The notes below the pieces were generated by a model. That model was not told the DNA's origin. It searched no databases and worked only from the letters and a program-made list of their open reading frames with translations. Positions 1-13,500 of a stretch of DNA of 64,000 nucleotides are shown here, piece after piece. The stretch is from Nipponacmea schrenckii. Lineage: Eukaryota > Mollusca > Gastropoda > Lottiidae. Within the stretch, counting starts at the first letter, position 1; every line of letters begins with the position of its first letter. The stretch spans positions 23,041,023 to 23,105,022 of the forward strand of contig CM060200.1 of NCBI GenBank assembly GCA_030562195.1, given 5' to 3'. The translations under genes and the position numbers were made by a program.

Positions 1-17
1 TTCTGACTCTCCCCCAG

Positions 18-144
18 ACATATCTGTCCAAATAGCTATCAAAGGATGGGAATAGAGTCAGCAAGTTTCGGACAAGTAGGAAGTGTCCTTCTTTTAGTGA
101 TATTTTGTAACTGGGTAATAACTAACTGGACACACTTATATGGA
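18..144 (+). CDS. Possible terminal exon of a gene cut by the left window edge
   Basis: A pyrimidine-rich acceptor (positions 1-17, ending cccccag) is followed by a frame open from 19 to a TAA at 142-144. It would encode about 41 residues, including a hydrophobic run (GSVLLLVIF) near the middle. An AATAAA at 415-420 could be the polyadenylation signal of the same transcript. No family is recognised. A second ATG ORF (140-415, 91 codons) overlaps the proposed 3' UTR and also shows no family signature. Both may be chance; this is a weak call that needs the sequence to the left. Confidence 0.2.
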
Positions 145-420
145 TAACAATCACCTTACTTGCGACGTTTCGATGAAGGTACTTCGGTCTTTACCAAGCA
201 ATGATCCATATGATTGTGTCCAGTTCAAATCTCAAATATTAGCTGAATCTCTCTACTATCCACTTTATATGAATACAGTATTAATCCTTCTGATGTTTAT
301 CTCTTCAGAAATTGGAGCTTTGGTGGAGGTAGATGAGGTGAATAGCAAAATGGTTATGATACACCTAGTGGAAGCCTGGCTCCTGAGGAAGATAATGAGC
401 ATTGTCAATCTTTGAATAAA

Positions 421-1247
421 TAATTTTTCAAAGTTATTTTTGTTTCGTTATTTAGCGAAGTTTACTGTGAACTGTAACTAATAGCCTCTAGCCTCAACCA
501 GTCAACGAATGACCAAGCGGCTACCAGGAAAGCTACGTCAACCAATAAAGTATTATAGGGCTATTACCCCCACAATATGTGTCCGAGCATATACATGTTC
601 TAAAAATGAAAATTTTGAGTATTTGAAAGGGTTCTGTTCTCGGAAAATAAAACTTTGTTTTTTAAATGACGATTTTCTTTTTTAATAAACTGGCCAAACA
701 AACAGTAACCTGTCCCTATCTGGTATCTATTATAGACATTATCGATAGAGTGTATTTTCGGTTATCGTAAATTCCAGACAGTTGACGAAATAATAAAAGT
801 GAATGAATTAACAAAATATAAAACAGTAATAAATTCTATTTACACATATTCAAGCATTCTCTCATACAGAGTTAAAGTCTCAACTTTTAACTGATTTCTT
901 GTAAAATATCCTATCCATATACACTCAAGATTTTGCTTGCCAGGTATCCCCTGCCATTGATACAGATCCAAGTGGTTGACGTGGAAAAAACATCTAGAAA
1001 AAACAGAGACCCCCAGTGCTGTAGGTTGTTTACGTCAAATTACGTACGTACAATTGCAAGAAGAGTAGGCTTTGTGCCGCTGTCCACCGTCTTGACGTAG
1101 CGGTTTAGGTGCCGGTGTCGTCGCAACACTGGATTGAAATCTGCTGTCTTCCCTTAGATTTGTATCACAGGTACGTGTTGACACGATAGTCTACATACTA
1201 TGTAGGTGCTATTAGGTGCTGGTCGACTGATATGTATAAAAAAATAT
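421..1247. other. Intergenic stretch, no gene seen
   Basis: AT-rich sequence with no convincing coding frame or splice pair. A slightly more GC-rich patch at about 1020-1190 carries several CGs and the word acgtacgta, but no promoter or RNA gene could be assigned. Confidence 0.5.
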
Positions 1248-2340
1248 CGATGGCCCATCGTAATACGCTCACCATTGGCAGCTTTAGTAATTCGGGCGGT
1301 GACAAGAGGTATCAGTAAATGCAATATTTTAAACATCAAATTTCATGAAGAAACCAGCCCTCTCTGTCTTGTAAACAATCAATTTAACACGTTTTAAAGA
1401 ACAATAACTCTATTAGATATTTTCGATTTGCCTGGCTTTCAATAGGGTACATCCTTAGGATGTTACAAATCAACTTTACACCAACTTTCATCAAAACACA
1501 CCAAGAACACAACTTCCTATCGTATTCACAAGAAATTTCTGGACAAAGTCAATAACTCAAAGTAAATATTTTTCGGAAAGCTAAATTTGCAATCGGTTTC
1601 TTCTTTGGGTAATTCAAAAGGCAAACATCATGCTTTGTCAAAATCTATCTAGAAACCAGATCTCTATCAAGTCTACAAAGAATCAGAGGCTGATAAAGTG
1701 AACACGTTTTAAAGAACAAGGGCAATAACTCAATAAATATTTTTTGATTAGTCTGATTTTCAATAGGATATTTCCTCGAGTTATAACAAACACTCACAAC
1801 AAGTTTCATCAAATTCCATCAAGACAAGGGCAATAACTCATAGTAAATATTTTTCGATTGGTTTCATTTTCGATAGGCTTCATCCTTGGGTCATTACAAA
1901 GACTCATTCCAAGTTTCATTAAAATCCATCAAGAAATGTGGTCTCTATGTGCAGACGGACAGACGGACAGACAGACAGACAGGCGGGAAGAAGGCTTCAT
2001 CCTTGGATGATTACAAACACACACACCGAAATTGGTCAAAATCCATCCAGAAACCATCTCTCTATCATGTCCAAAACACATTTTTGAACGCAAAATGAAT
2101 GTGTTTTCAAGAACAAGGGCAATAACACATTGAATATTTTTCGATTGGTCTGATTTTCAATAGGCTTCTTCCTTGGGTTATAACAAACACATCCACCAAA
2201 TTTGGTCAAAATCCATCAAGAAATGTGGTCTCTATCGTGTTCACAACAATTGTGGACAGGCAGACGGACAGACAGACAGACGGACAGAAAGACAGACAGG
2301 GGCGACTACAATATACGCCCACATTTATGTGTGGGCGTAT
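1248..2340. repeat. ~1.1-kb composite repeat, copy 1
   Basis: The block opens with the 13-base palindrome CGATGGCCCATCG followed by taatacgctcacc. It closes with a hairpin of atacgcccaca, a short loop and its complement gtgggcgtat. The opening word atacgcycac and the closing gtgggcgtat are inverted to each other. Inside are several degenerate ~130-180 bp units (ggtttcattttcgatagg..., catcaagaaatgtggtctc...) ending in GACA/GACG tracts. Short ORFs here are repeat translations rich in DRQTDRQ and are not genes. Confidence 0.75.
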
Positions 2341-2435
2341 AAAAACTAAAGGTAAGACACTCAGAGTTTGTTTACTTTCCTCACCACATTAAATTTGTTT
2401 ACTTTCCTCACCACTTTAAATATCATTAAAAATAG

Positions 2436-3420
2436 CGATGGCCCATCGTAATACGCCCACCATTGGCAGCCTTAGTTATTCGGGCGGTGGACAAGAGGTA
2501 TCAGTAAATACAATATTTTAAAAGTAAAAGGCTCAAATCATGCTTTGTCAAAATCTATCAAGAAACCAGATCTCTATCAAGTCTACAAAGAATCAGAGGC
2601 TGATAAAGTGAACATGTTTTAAAGAACAAGGGCAATAACTCAATAAATATTTTTTGATTAGTCTGATTTTCAATAGGGTCTATCCTCGAGTTATAACAAA
2701 CACTCAAACCAAGTTTCATCAAATTCCATCAAGAACCCGGCTCCCTATCGTGTTCACAAGGAATTTTTGGACAAGGGCTATAACTCATAGTAAATATTTT
2801 TCGATTGGTTTCATTTTCGATAGGCTTCATTCTTGGGTCATTACAAAGACTCATTCCAAGTTTCATTAAAATCCATCAAGAAATGTGGTCTCTATCGTGT
2901 TCACAACAATTGTGGTCAGGCAGACGGACAGACAGACAGGCGGGCAGAAGGCTTCATCCTTGGATGATTACAAACACACACACTGAAATTGGTCAAAATC
3001 CATCTCATCATGTCCACAACACATTTTGTGAAGCAAAATGAATGTGTTTTCAAGAACAAGGGCAATAACTCATCAATTTATTTTTCGATTTGTCTGATTT
3101 TAATAGCTTCATCCTTAAGTAATAACAAGCAATCACACCAAATTTCATCAAAATCCATCAAGAAACACACTCTTAATCGTGTTCACAACAAATTTTCAAA
3201 ACAAGGGCAATAACACATTGAATATTTTTCGATTGGTCTGATTTTCAATAGGCTTCTTCCTTGGGTTATAACAAACACATCCACCAAATTTGGTCAAAAT
3301 CCATCAAGAAATGTGGTCTCTATCATGTTCACAACAATTGTGGACAGGCAGACGGACAAACAGACAGACAGACAGACAGGGGCGACTACAATATACGCCC
3401 ACATTTATGTGTGGGCGTAT
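2436..3420. repeat. ~1-kb composite repeat, copy 2
   Basis: Direct, slightly shorter copy of the preceding block in the same order: palindrome CGATGGCCCATCG, taatacgcccaccattggca, internal degenerate units, a GACA-rich minisatellite, and the same terminal hairpin with atacgcccac arms. Only about 95 bases separate it from copy 1, so it may be a local duplication or two adjacent insertions. Confidence 0.75.
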
Positions 3421-5800
3421 AATAAAAATGATCCCGTACATTATGTCTTTCACTTCTTTCCCTTCAGTGACAATTTTACTCCATCGGGATATAAAAATTG
3501 ATCAAATCGGAGCCAATTAAGTCTAGTTATTCGTTGTGTTTCTCTCTAAATAACAATGGACCCATCAGAAGGACTCTGATCTTTTGAAAACAAAACATGG
3601 ATGTATCTTGTGAAAACATTTTATTAACCATATAGTACAACAGTAAGTACAATTCGGTGGAATTCATCACAATTATAAGAATGTTGGTTGGGTACAAGAG
3701 TGGTCTACTAAAAACCATGTATGATATTTGTTTATGAATAAGATTTAATAAACGTAGCATAGGCACACTCCAGCAATTAAGCAGTAATAATTTTTCAGTT
3801 GTCCAAAAACATAAAAAAGTAAATTTGGTGAAATCAATAAATTATCAGTGTCAACTCAAAACTCTTCAGTTCTAACTGATTTTGAAACATCAAGGGAAGT
3901 CTAAATCGGTTCATTCAAGGATAACCTTTTAATTTGTTTAGATTTCAAATTTGAACTGCTTGATATGTTTTGATCCACTTTGGTGTAGTCAAAGAAGAAG
4001 AGAACTAATTTTGGATGTGTTTTTTGCCTGATAAAAATTGTCAAAACAGTGTCAATGTCTCTAACTCATTCCAGATATTATTGAGAACACTATTTATAAC
4101 TAATCATAGATAAATTTGTATGTTTAAACAATGTAGACGGACGATTGATCACAAACTGGGGGGGATGGCAACATAACTTTACATGATATTTTTGATTTCA
4201 ATTAAATAACTTTATTTGAATAAATTGGTCCAGTTTCAAATAACAGAAATGTAGAACTGGGATATGTAAACACTAAAAAAGAACCAAATACAGAATTGAC
4301 ACCAAGAACAATCTATTAGAATTAAGCAATACAAATATTTTCTATGAGTTATAGTACAGAAAAAAAATTATGAAAATTAATTCAACCTAATCTAATAAAT
4401 TGATCACACATTTTTTTTTATCTCTATAGCCTAGATACTAGAAATTCAATATTTAAATAATATTGTATCAGATTGGTTTTATAGCTGAATATTATAAGTT
4501 CATGAGACATTAAGTTATTCTGAGTTATCAAAGATATTTAACACCTATAGTAATATCACCTATAAACAAAACATAAACAGTGTAAATGGTAGAAAACTCT
4601 TGATTCAAATTCACATTGCATCACTTAAAATTAATCTACCACAGTCTTAATTGCAATATAGTATGATCAAGATTTATATGCACATCTGGGAAGTCTCCAA
4701 AAAGAAACAAGAGTGGCTAAGTTCATTGGTCTGAATTAGATATTACCTCATAGACAATCATTGAAATGGTCAATAAGAGTATATCATCATATTCATGAGT
4801 GGACTGTCATAATGACCTGTATAATCCAATAAAGAATACTTAGATAATAATTGAAAAACGCTTCTAAGCATTTTACAATAGTTATGTAGATTTAAGGATA
4901 ATTATAAAGTTTTATTTATTTATTGGTTAAAACAAGGATACTGTTGTTGAGATATGGCAATGGGTAGATCCAATGATGAATTTATACTGTTATTGACCAA
5001 AACGTCACTATTACTGAAAGTACCCTTTCTTGAGATCCCAAATGGAAACAGACATCTTGGCCCTTTGATAAATGACAAATAACATGTGTAAGTTGTAATG
5101 GTAAATAACTAATTCATCAACAAACCTATTCATAACAATTTCTAAATCTATTTTAATCTTTAACAAAGAATAGAATATCTATACAATACACTCTTGGAGG
5201 AAATATCAAGCCTAAAGTTATAGTTTTTATATGTTTGATGTAAGTTGGAAAAAGATCACAACATAACAAATTTAGGCCCAAGGCTACATTATTAATGTAC
5301 CACATTTATTAGGCTTGCCATTCACATCAATATTTCTATAGTAGTAGTAAGAGTGGTTTACTTTTGGAAATCTGAATTTCATCTGGCTTAAATATTATAG
5401 CTGAAGTTAAGCTTGAAATTTCTTCCTTAGAGGAAAAACATAAACCACAAAAATATTTAATAGGTATACCACAAATAAATTCATAACATATTCTTTGAAA
5501 TTTGACACATTAACATAGTACCAGTTTTAGTACAAAATAAAGTCTTTTAAATCTTATCTATCTATACCCACCACAAGTAGGCTATAATTGTAAAATGTTG
5601 GACTAACAAACATGTATTTGGGTTCAAGTTGTATATTTAAGAACTAAATGAATAGTTTGCTGGCTTGATAAACTAAATTATAAATAAGCAGTGAAAAATA
5701 TATTCTACAATAACATATACATAAATCAAACTAAATGGAAAGAAATGAAGAATCAAAATATTTTCTATTTCATTGCTAAAAGGTGTCATCTGAGACCCTG
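3421..5800. other. Intergenic stretch, no gene seen
   Basis: AT-rich sequence downstream of the GIPC gene's 3' end. No ORF with recognisable protein features, no RNA gene and no organised repeat were seen. Confidence 0.5.
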
Positions 5801-5817
5801 GTGAGAAATATGTGAGG

Positions 5818-6125
5818 TATAGATTATAGCATCCTCGATACAGAGATGCTGGTGACATTGTAAGCTATTACATACAATAGCTCGGTGACATCCTTGAATT
5901 CTCAAAGGAGATGCAGGTGACATCTAACATATCTCACACAATAGGTGGGTAACATCTAACATATCTCACACAATAGGTTGGTGACATTCTCTTACATAAT
6001 ATGTGGGTACATAATTGATATTTCTCACATGAGATTGGTGACATCCAAATCCAATATATCCCTTACAAGAGTTAGTAAAATCATTATATGTTGGTGACAT
6101 CATGGATATCTCTCACATCATAGAA
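5818..6125. repeat. Degenerate tandem repeat built on 'ggtgacatctaacatatctcacacaatag'-like units
   Basis: The words ggtgacat and tctcacac/ctcacat recur every ~35-50 bases. The two clearest units (about 5917-5989) are nearly identical 37-mers; the flanking ones are progressively diverged. It lies in the 3' flank of the GIPC gene. Confidence 0.65.
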
Positions 6126-6152
6126 TTAGCAAGAGAAGCAAGATGCTGTCAA

Positions 6153-6226
6153 CCTTTACCTAATGTATATAAAATATATATAAGTAGAACCCTTTACTTA
6201 ATGTATATAAAATATATATAAGTAGA
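6153..6226. repeat. Two-unit 38-bp tandem duplication
   Basis: Two near-perfect adjacent copies of a unit containing taatgtatataaaatatata and ending agtaga. They are AT-rich and appear to be a recent slippage-type duplication. Confidence 0.8.
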
Positions 6227-7389
6227 TCAGACACAGCTTAAAAATTGTAATTAACAATATCACATTTATACAGTTGATTCTAGTTTTATCAATTTATATA
6301 GAGTTACAATACAGTGAGCACATTAAAGGTGAGTATCTTAACTTACCTTAATCCTTTTCACTTACTTCAAAATGGCAAGTGAAAATCATTTCATAACTGT
6401 ACAATTGTAAATTAGTTTGTTTTGTTTGGCTTTATTAGAAATTTTAACTTTATTTTAACAATATTGCCCAAAAAGGTTAAAGATGCAAATTAAGAGATAA
6501 TTGAATACTTTTTCTTTTAAACAATGATGGTGATGAAAGGACCCTTTATTTCACAGCAGTTCAAGACAATTAGTTTCAACAATTTGTCAACATAGTGATA
6601 CAACTATCAACTAGCTATTTTGCAAATCACTACAATACATCCAAGGTTCAGTCGTTTTAGATGAATTTATTTATTACAATAGATTTGGTGTAGATGGACG
6701 TATAGCAGATATAGGATGTGCGTAGAAATTCATATCAATTCGAGTTTGAAACTCATCATAAAATATGAGAAGCCATCATGCTTACTAAAACACAAAAAAA
6801 AGAGAATACCTTTCAGTCATACATGTTCAAGGAAATAGTTCTTGGGATCGAACCAAATCAAGGCAAAGGTAGCTCAAGCTAAATAGGCAATATATAGAAT
6901 GACACATATAGAAAAGAAAAGGTCCAAATTAAAAAATTTATAAAGATGGTGGAGATACCAAGACTTTTCCAGAACTATTTCTTTTATTACAAAGTATCTC
7001 AGGTAATAATATTATATCTTAATCTTAATTATTATGTTAATATGTATAATAGCCCATGGATCTGAACTTTACTACAACTTTTGGGTAATAATTCTACCTA
7101 ACTTTTATATACTTTATAATATATATAATATTTTCTGAAAACTATTGTTCAGTGTTGAAAATATCAAAGCAATTCTTTCAGTAATCACACAACAATTTGC
7201 AAAAAAAGTAAAAATCACAGCTATACCTTCTTCAAGCAAAAGTATGAATAATTAAATCTAATCAACAGTAGATCGATGCATTTGAAATTGTGCATGGATA
7301 TGATGTCTGTTTGATTCATACATATTCACATCAAGTTAAAATAAGTCCATTTCATACATTATAAATATATTACATATATAAAAGATATT

Positions 7390-7574
7390 TTAAAATTGTT
7401 CATTAAATTCTTGTGTTTTCTTTAAAATACCAGATTTGGCATCAGTTATAGCTCCCCATAAATCAAATATAAATGTATCAGTGAATCCAAAATCTTTCAT
7501 ATCAGAATCATCAACACTACAGGCAAAATCATGAGGATTATCACACTTATCTCCAATTTCATAGATATTTTGAG
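7390..7574 (-). CDS. GIPC: GIPC exon 5 (end of GH2, stop)
   Basis: 185 nt after tttcag. It encodes the conserved C-terminus with [16 protein letters not shown], then a short tail and TAA at 7390-7392. The 3' UTR end could not be fixed. Confidence 0.93.
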
Positions 7575-10500
7575 CTGAAAGAATTCAAAGAAGAATTTAT
7601 AAGATTTTAATTTTCTTTCTGTATCAAGGGAGAAAACTCTTAGAATAGACTATTAACATGACAAAAACTAACATATTATCTGTTCTTGTCAGCCAGTCAA
7701 CTTCACTTCATTCAATCAAATAAAAGAAAGCTAGCTTTTGACTAATATGATTGGTAGTTTTCATCAATTTATTTAAATGAGCAAATTATGTTACAACCTA
7801 GGATAGGCCAAGTTTATACGATTCTTTTCTTTGAAGAAAGGACACTATATTCTAGTTTTTAGCTAGACTTTAATAATGTTAAAATAATTAATAATTTCTA
7901 TAAATCTATTCTGAAGTGTTTTATTGAAATAAGTGTTAAAACTTACCTAACTCTGTATCATTGATACCCATATATGATTCTAATAGATTATTTATTTTAT
8001 CTGTTGCTACGCTGGCACACTCATTATCCTACAAAACAATAAAATTCCAATGACTTCAACCCGGGATTAAATTCTGAAACCTCAATTGTTGACTTGTCAA
8101 ATGACCCTTCAATTTTTTTATCTACACTATAGATTTTCCAATAGTCAAAATAAATGTTCCCTGAATAACCTGAAACTAGACAATTTAGCGCTGTGTTTTC
8201 ATTTATTTACCTTATGACCTGCATGGTACTAATTTTTTAATGGTACTTACCACTGTTTCAACTGTAGCAGGACCGGATGATCTTAATCTTAAAGTTTGTT
8301 TACCACTACCTACTTTATTACCAACATTACCAGCCTTCTTACCAGTGGACTGACCAACAAATGCTGAAATAGAATCAACTTATTTAATCATCTAAATTTA
8401 AAAAAAAAAAACATTTTCTACAAATAACTAGGACTTGTGTGTTATTTAATCTATACATGTCATCAACCAACAACTAGGGTATATAACTTCAAAAGGAATA
8501 TTGTCATTTTCTCAATGCAACAGAGTCATCATGAGATCTTTAAGACTTGAATGTTCAATTGTTCCTAAAGTCTGATGAATTAGTTTCTTTAAGTACAATC
8601 ATAACCTGCACAACTTGGTCTGTGGTATGAAAGCACTTGGTATCTTACAGGGTACAATTAAAATGCTCCCCTTTTCAAGTATACTTGTAAAAGAAAAGAA
8701 AGATTGTGGTAGTTGTAACTGTTTTTGTATAAAGGTTTCGTGTCAGTAAATATTTGATGTTAATTAACATTGTCGTAGGAAAAGTCTTAATGACAGCAAG
8801 GAGTATCTTAGACTTTACATAGTAACATCTTCTAGTTTCAACAAAGACAACAACTGAGTTTTCAGAAATACAAACTGATACTAAAGGAGGGGTTGGGAGA
8901 ATTAATAAGGACTGTTCAACTCAAACAGACTCAAAACAATCTGTTACAATATTTCACACTATGATTCCTGTTTCTATGAAAGACACTTCACATCGTGAAA
9001 AGTGATTACATCTTCAGATGTTAACTTATAATTTCCGATGAACTCTTATTCTATTAATACTTAATGTACAGCTCACAAACAAGTTTAAATATCTATAAGT
9101 ACAGAAGTTTGCTAAACACTGGTAATAATCATACAAAGAAGATATTTGATATAAAGTAAAAGTTTGAGTAAAATATGTCAACATGCGGTCAATAAGATAG
9201 GTCAATAGAGCTAGGCAATGTGTCAATATTGAGAGGTCAAAGTTCATGACAATCAAATACCTAAAAGCTTTCTATCCAGTTGCAACAGTCTATTGTATAA
9301 TGTGGAGTATAGAAAATAAAGTAAATAAGGTTTTGTTCCCTGTACTTTTTATCAGTCTATACATAAACATTTCAACACAAATACATATAAACTTGTAATA
9401 AAAAAAGAAATATTGAAATGATAAATAGTTCAACCTCAGATAAAATTTATTTGAGCACCCAAATGAACCTGCATAAAATTTTGAAATATTTCTTATGTGC
9501 AAATCTTCAAGGTCATATTAAATTCGAACTTCAATGACAAAAAGCAACTTGTTCAAATATAAATTGAAATGGACATTTTTTTCATTTTCCTGGGTAGATT
9601 TGGGTCTTGCATATTTTCGTAGTCTTAAATGCACAAGAATCGCATAACTCCTTCAAATTCACCTTGTATTTCTATATAGAGTATGTCTTTACTAAGTATG
9701 TATGGCAGAGTCACTGAAAATAACGAATCATCATTTTAATATTGAAGAAGTAATACATGCATTTGAAGACAAACATTTTAAACAGTGAGCTGTGAACACA
9801 AATAGTGAATTGCTTAGCCACAAAATGTATCTTTCAGAAATTAAAGTACAATTGGTCAAAAGAATGGCAAAGCAGTCCCTTTAAAAAATCATGTACTCAA
9901 TTAAAACTAGATTCAAGAAAGTTACCAATAGCAATTACCTGACCTATAATTAATCTATTATCATGAAGAAAGTAATGTTTATATAATGTGCACATATTGA
10001 TTTGCAGCAATACAAGTAGACTTGTATATCAATCTGATAAAATACACTCCACTTCACATTTAATATCTGATGATATTCTTCACCATACAAATTTATTTAA
10101 CGATTTAGATTAATTAACTTCTTTTAGGTCATAGATGTGACCAATGGAAGTCAAAATCCAATATATTTAGGGGGTTATAATGGCATTGAATACCTTCAAT
10201 AGCTACATGTTAATTATTTAAAAGTAAACCAAATTGTTAAATTGTTAAATAGCTTTAAAATCTGGAAAATACATTAAGTAAATGAAATTAAACTCCATCA
10301 TCAAGTAAAAAAATTATAATATGACTTGCTTTTCCTTTTTTTCTGCTTCAGATCCTTTGATTTAAATTGTAAAGAATCTAGACAAACCTTACTATGTCAT
10401 ATCTCATCAAGATGATAGATCCATACAACAAGTACCAGTAAAACAACAATATATATGTAGAGAACTCATCTTTAAGTTAAAATATTTACCAAGTCAATTT

Positions 10501-13500
10501 ATTGACACTCACTATTTTTACTCTCAAACAACTGATACAGTAACATAAGTATTTAAACTAAAAAAAAATTCTTATCTTCCTTGTTTGCTATGTTTTGTAC
10601 TGACAAATATATATACAATATATTTTACCCAAAAAATTTCATTGCAATAAGGGAAATGACACTGGGGTTTGACCTGAATTCCCACCTACCCACGACAACT
10701 GAGCGTCCTTGTGTCCACTGCTGGTCAGTAAAGACTATAGTTTGCAACAAAAATTGCGGACAAAAACCCCCAGCATTACTTTGGAAGCTTTTCTTTCTTT
10801 ATCTCTTTTTCTTTTTATTTGTAATTTTGTGATGAGACAACAATAGTTAGGTCGGGTTACAAGATCAAAAGTAATAACTCGGAAATATTTTGGCTGTTGG
10901 TAAATGTAGCTTATGACTCATTTTGTTTGGGGACTTGATAAAAACATCATTGTACAATCAATTTAAGATTATTATATATTTCAACTTTACTGGAATTTTG
11001 TCCGGCAAGAACAACCAAGCTATAACTTATAATTCCACGATTTTAGTCCAGTGGACACATATGACACCAGCAATTACTCTTTATTACACAATAGTTTAAG
11101 ACGTGAGAAATATTCTTCAGGAAACCTTTTTTGTTTTTCTTGATAAAACAAGACAGATTTGTTACAAAGAACTAAAATGTTTGAATTAAAGTCACCTCAA
11201 TGCAATATTATGACACTAGTGTATAAACATTCCTACTTGTAAAAAGGAAATATTCAATAATTCTTATCTGTTACCGTAATCAGGATTTTAAGTCAGCTGT
11301 AAACAGCACCACTAAGATTTCCTGGTAGTATGAAATATTTTAATGGTGAAACACATTCTATCAAGTGGCTAATAAAAATTGAGCATTGTAATCTAAATCT
11401 GTGTAAGAGAGATGGAGAAGATTTGTTACATACATGTATAAAGACATTAATTGTATTTTACCATACCCTTACTTACAATACTATAAACTGAAGTTCTTCC
11501 ATAAAAAAAACTTAAAATAAACAATAGCATTGGTCTGTTATTGTTAGTATTGAATGGATACACCCCTTTCAATGACTCAATATTTAACAAACTAGACAAA
11601 ACCATCATACTCTTACTCTATGTTAACATTTACGCTTTTTCGTTATAAATAGTAAAGTTGTGACAATAATATCAAGCAAAAATAGTAATAGGTGGTCATT
11701 TCATTCAAAAAACAAGTTTACACCACACTAGAACTAAAATGGTACAAATTTCCATATATTTCAAAAGAAAATGGTCCCAAATGTACAATGGAGAAACTAC
11801 ATGAGCAAATTTCTTGCACTTTTTCATTTACTATCAACTGGTACTTCAACAATGTCCTATATTTGTAGCCATAAGCCAACACTTATTGGCAAATAATTAT
11901 TTGTATATTCTATATCAATTGCTTAGAGTTTTCAAAATTTCATAAATATCATTCAACTATCAAAATTGAGAATGCACTGTAGTGTCTATTTTCACTTGTA
12001 TGATGTGATTGAGTAATAAAGATTAAGTTATGTTCAACATCCTCATAGTTTAGCAAGCTGATGTTAAGTTAAGTGTCAACAATTTTACACTACTTGACAC
12101 TAACTTCAATTTAGTTTTAAAACTCATAAAGTTTCATGTCAGCCTTTTAACAGACAGGACTAGACTCTTCTCCCACCTAAATCTTAATGTTAGATTCCTA
12201 TGTATGGCTCAAATGAAGGTACAATATCAAAAGAACAATACTACTGGCTATGGTTTATTTGATAGATAACTGTAAACAATTTTGTAAATGACCCTATCTT
12301 TTGACCTATATTGCTTTCAGAAGTCGTTTACCTGCATTTTTCTGTGAGTCATCAATAACTATTGGTTGCGCATTTAAAGAATGTTTAAATTAAACATGAA
12401 ATATTAATATAATTTGTGAGAAATTTAAAGATGTCCTATAAATTATATGTTTAAATTGTTTATTATTTGGGAACCAGGTGGAAAAAGATAGAAATTGGGT
12501 ATTTCTAATATCATTATTTTGTTTCATGTTTGTTAAAACCACACTAATCAGCTTATTATTTGATACCACACACAAGTCAATACCAATACTTCTATTACCA
12601 GTAATTGTTTAAATTATTAGTGTTACTATGGAAACCAGGTGGAATATAAATATAAGTATTATACCTATGATGTTGTCTGTCATGTTCATAAAAAGCTTAC
12701 ATAACATCACAGAATTATTCATATAGCTATTTTATTTTTCAAAAGACAATTAAATTGCTAGTAGCCAGAATAGTATCATATCATGCGACTGTCACATCAG
12801 CTACTATTTACATTGATAACACAATTAACAGATCACTCAACCCAGTTCCATGTTTTTAAGGCTTTGAAAGAATCTCTTCAAGCTCTAAAAACTAAGCACC
12901 TTCAGGACTGTTCAAGTCAAAACAACATTATGCAATAAATGTTACAGATTGCTACAGCGAGGACATTTGTTTTCTGTTATCTTAAAGCGGCCCAGGCTTT
13001 ATTTGTTTCGGACAATCATCCGACAGCCTCAAACACATGAAATCTTTTGGTTGGCTAATCAGAAATAGTCTACAGAGCTTACCTTTGAAATTTGAGCCTT
13101 CAAATCCATGTGTATCCATAATTATCCGTGTTTGAAAAATCATAATGACTTACGAAATTACGAACGTCCGCCATATTGGAAAACGGTTTGTCTTTGTAAT
13201 CAAAGAGTTATCCTTCCCGTCGTGCAATAGCGGTCATCTATATAAACAGACTACAACGCTTTTTTCAATTGTAGACTTTGTCAACAGGACACACAATTTT
13301 CAGACTGACTGGAGACCAGCCGCGTACAGCACGGACAAAAAAATGAAAAGTGAAATTTTTTGTTTGAGGCATATTTCAAGGTGTTTTGCGATTTTCTCAG
13401 AGCTTTAATATTTCTGGGGACTGTTTAAATGTAACAAAGGCCCAAAACAACCCCTAAAAATCAAGCCTGGGCCCCTTTAAGCCTAGGAAAATAGACTCAA

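Noticed and set aside
1886..3520. Short ORFs rich in TDRQTDRQ
   Set aside because: They translate the GACA/GACG minisatellite and repeat units of the composite elements; no independent coding evidence.
13145..13408. 87-codon ORF, with a similar one at 32814-33038 on the other strand
   Set aside because: Both lie inside the 491-bp TTAA element. The shared protein reflects shared element sequence, and the non-coding ends extend the similarity well past the ORFs.
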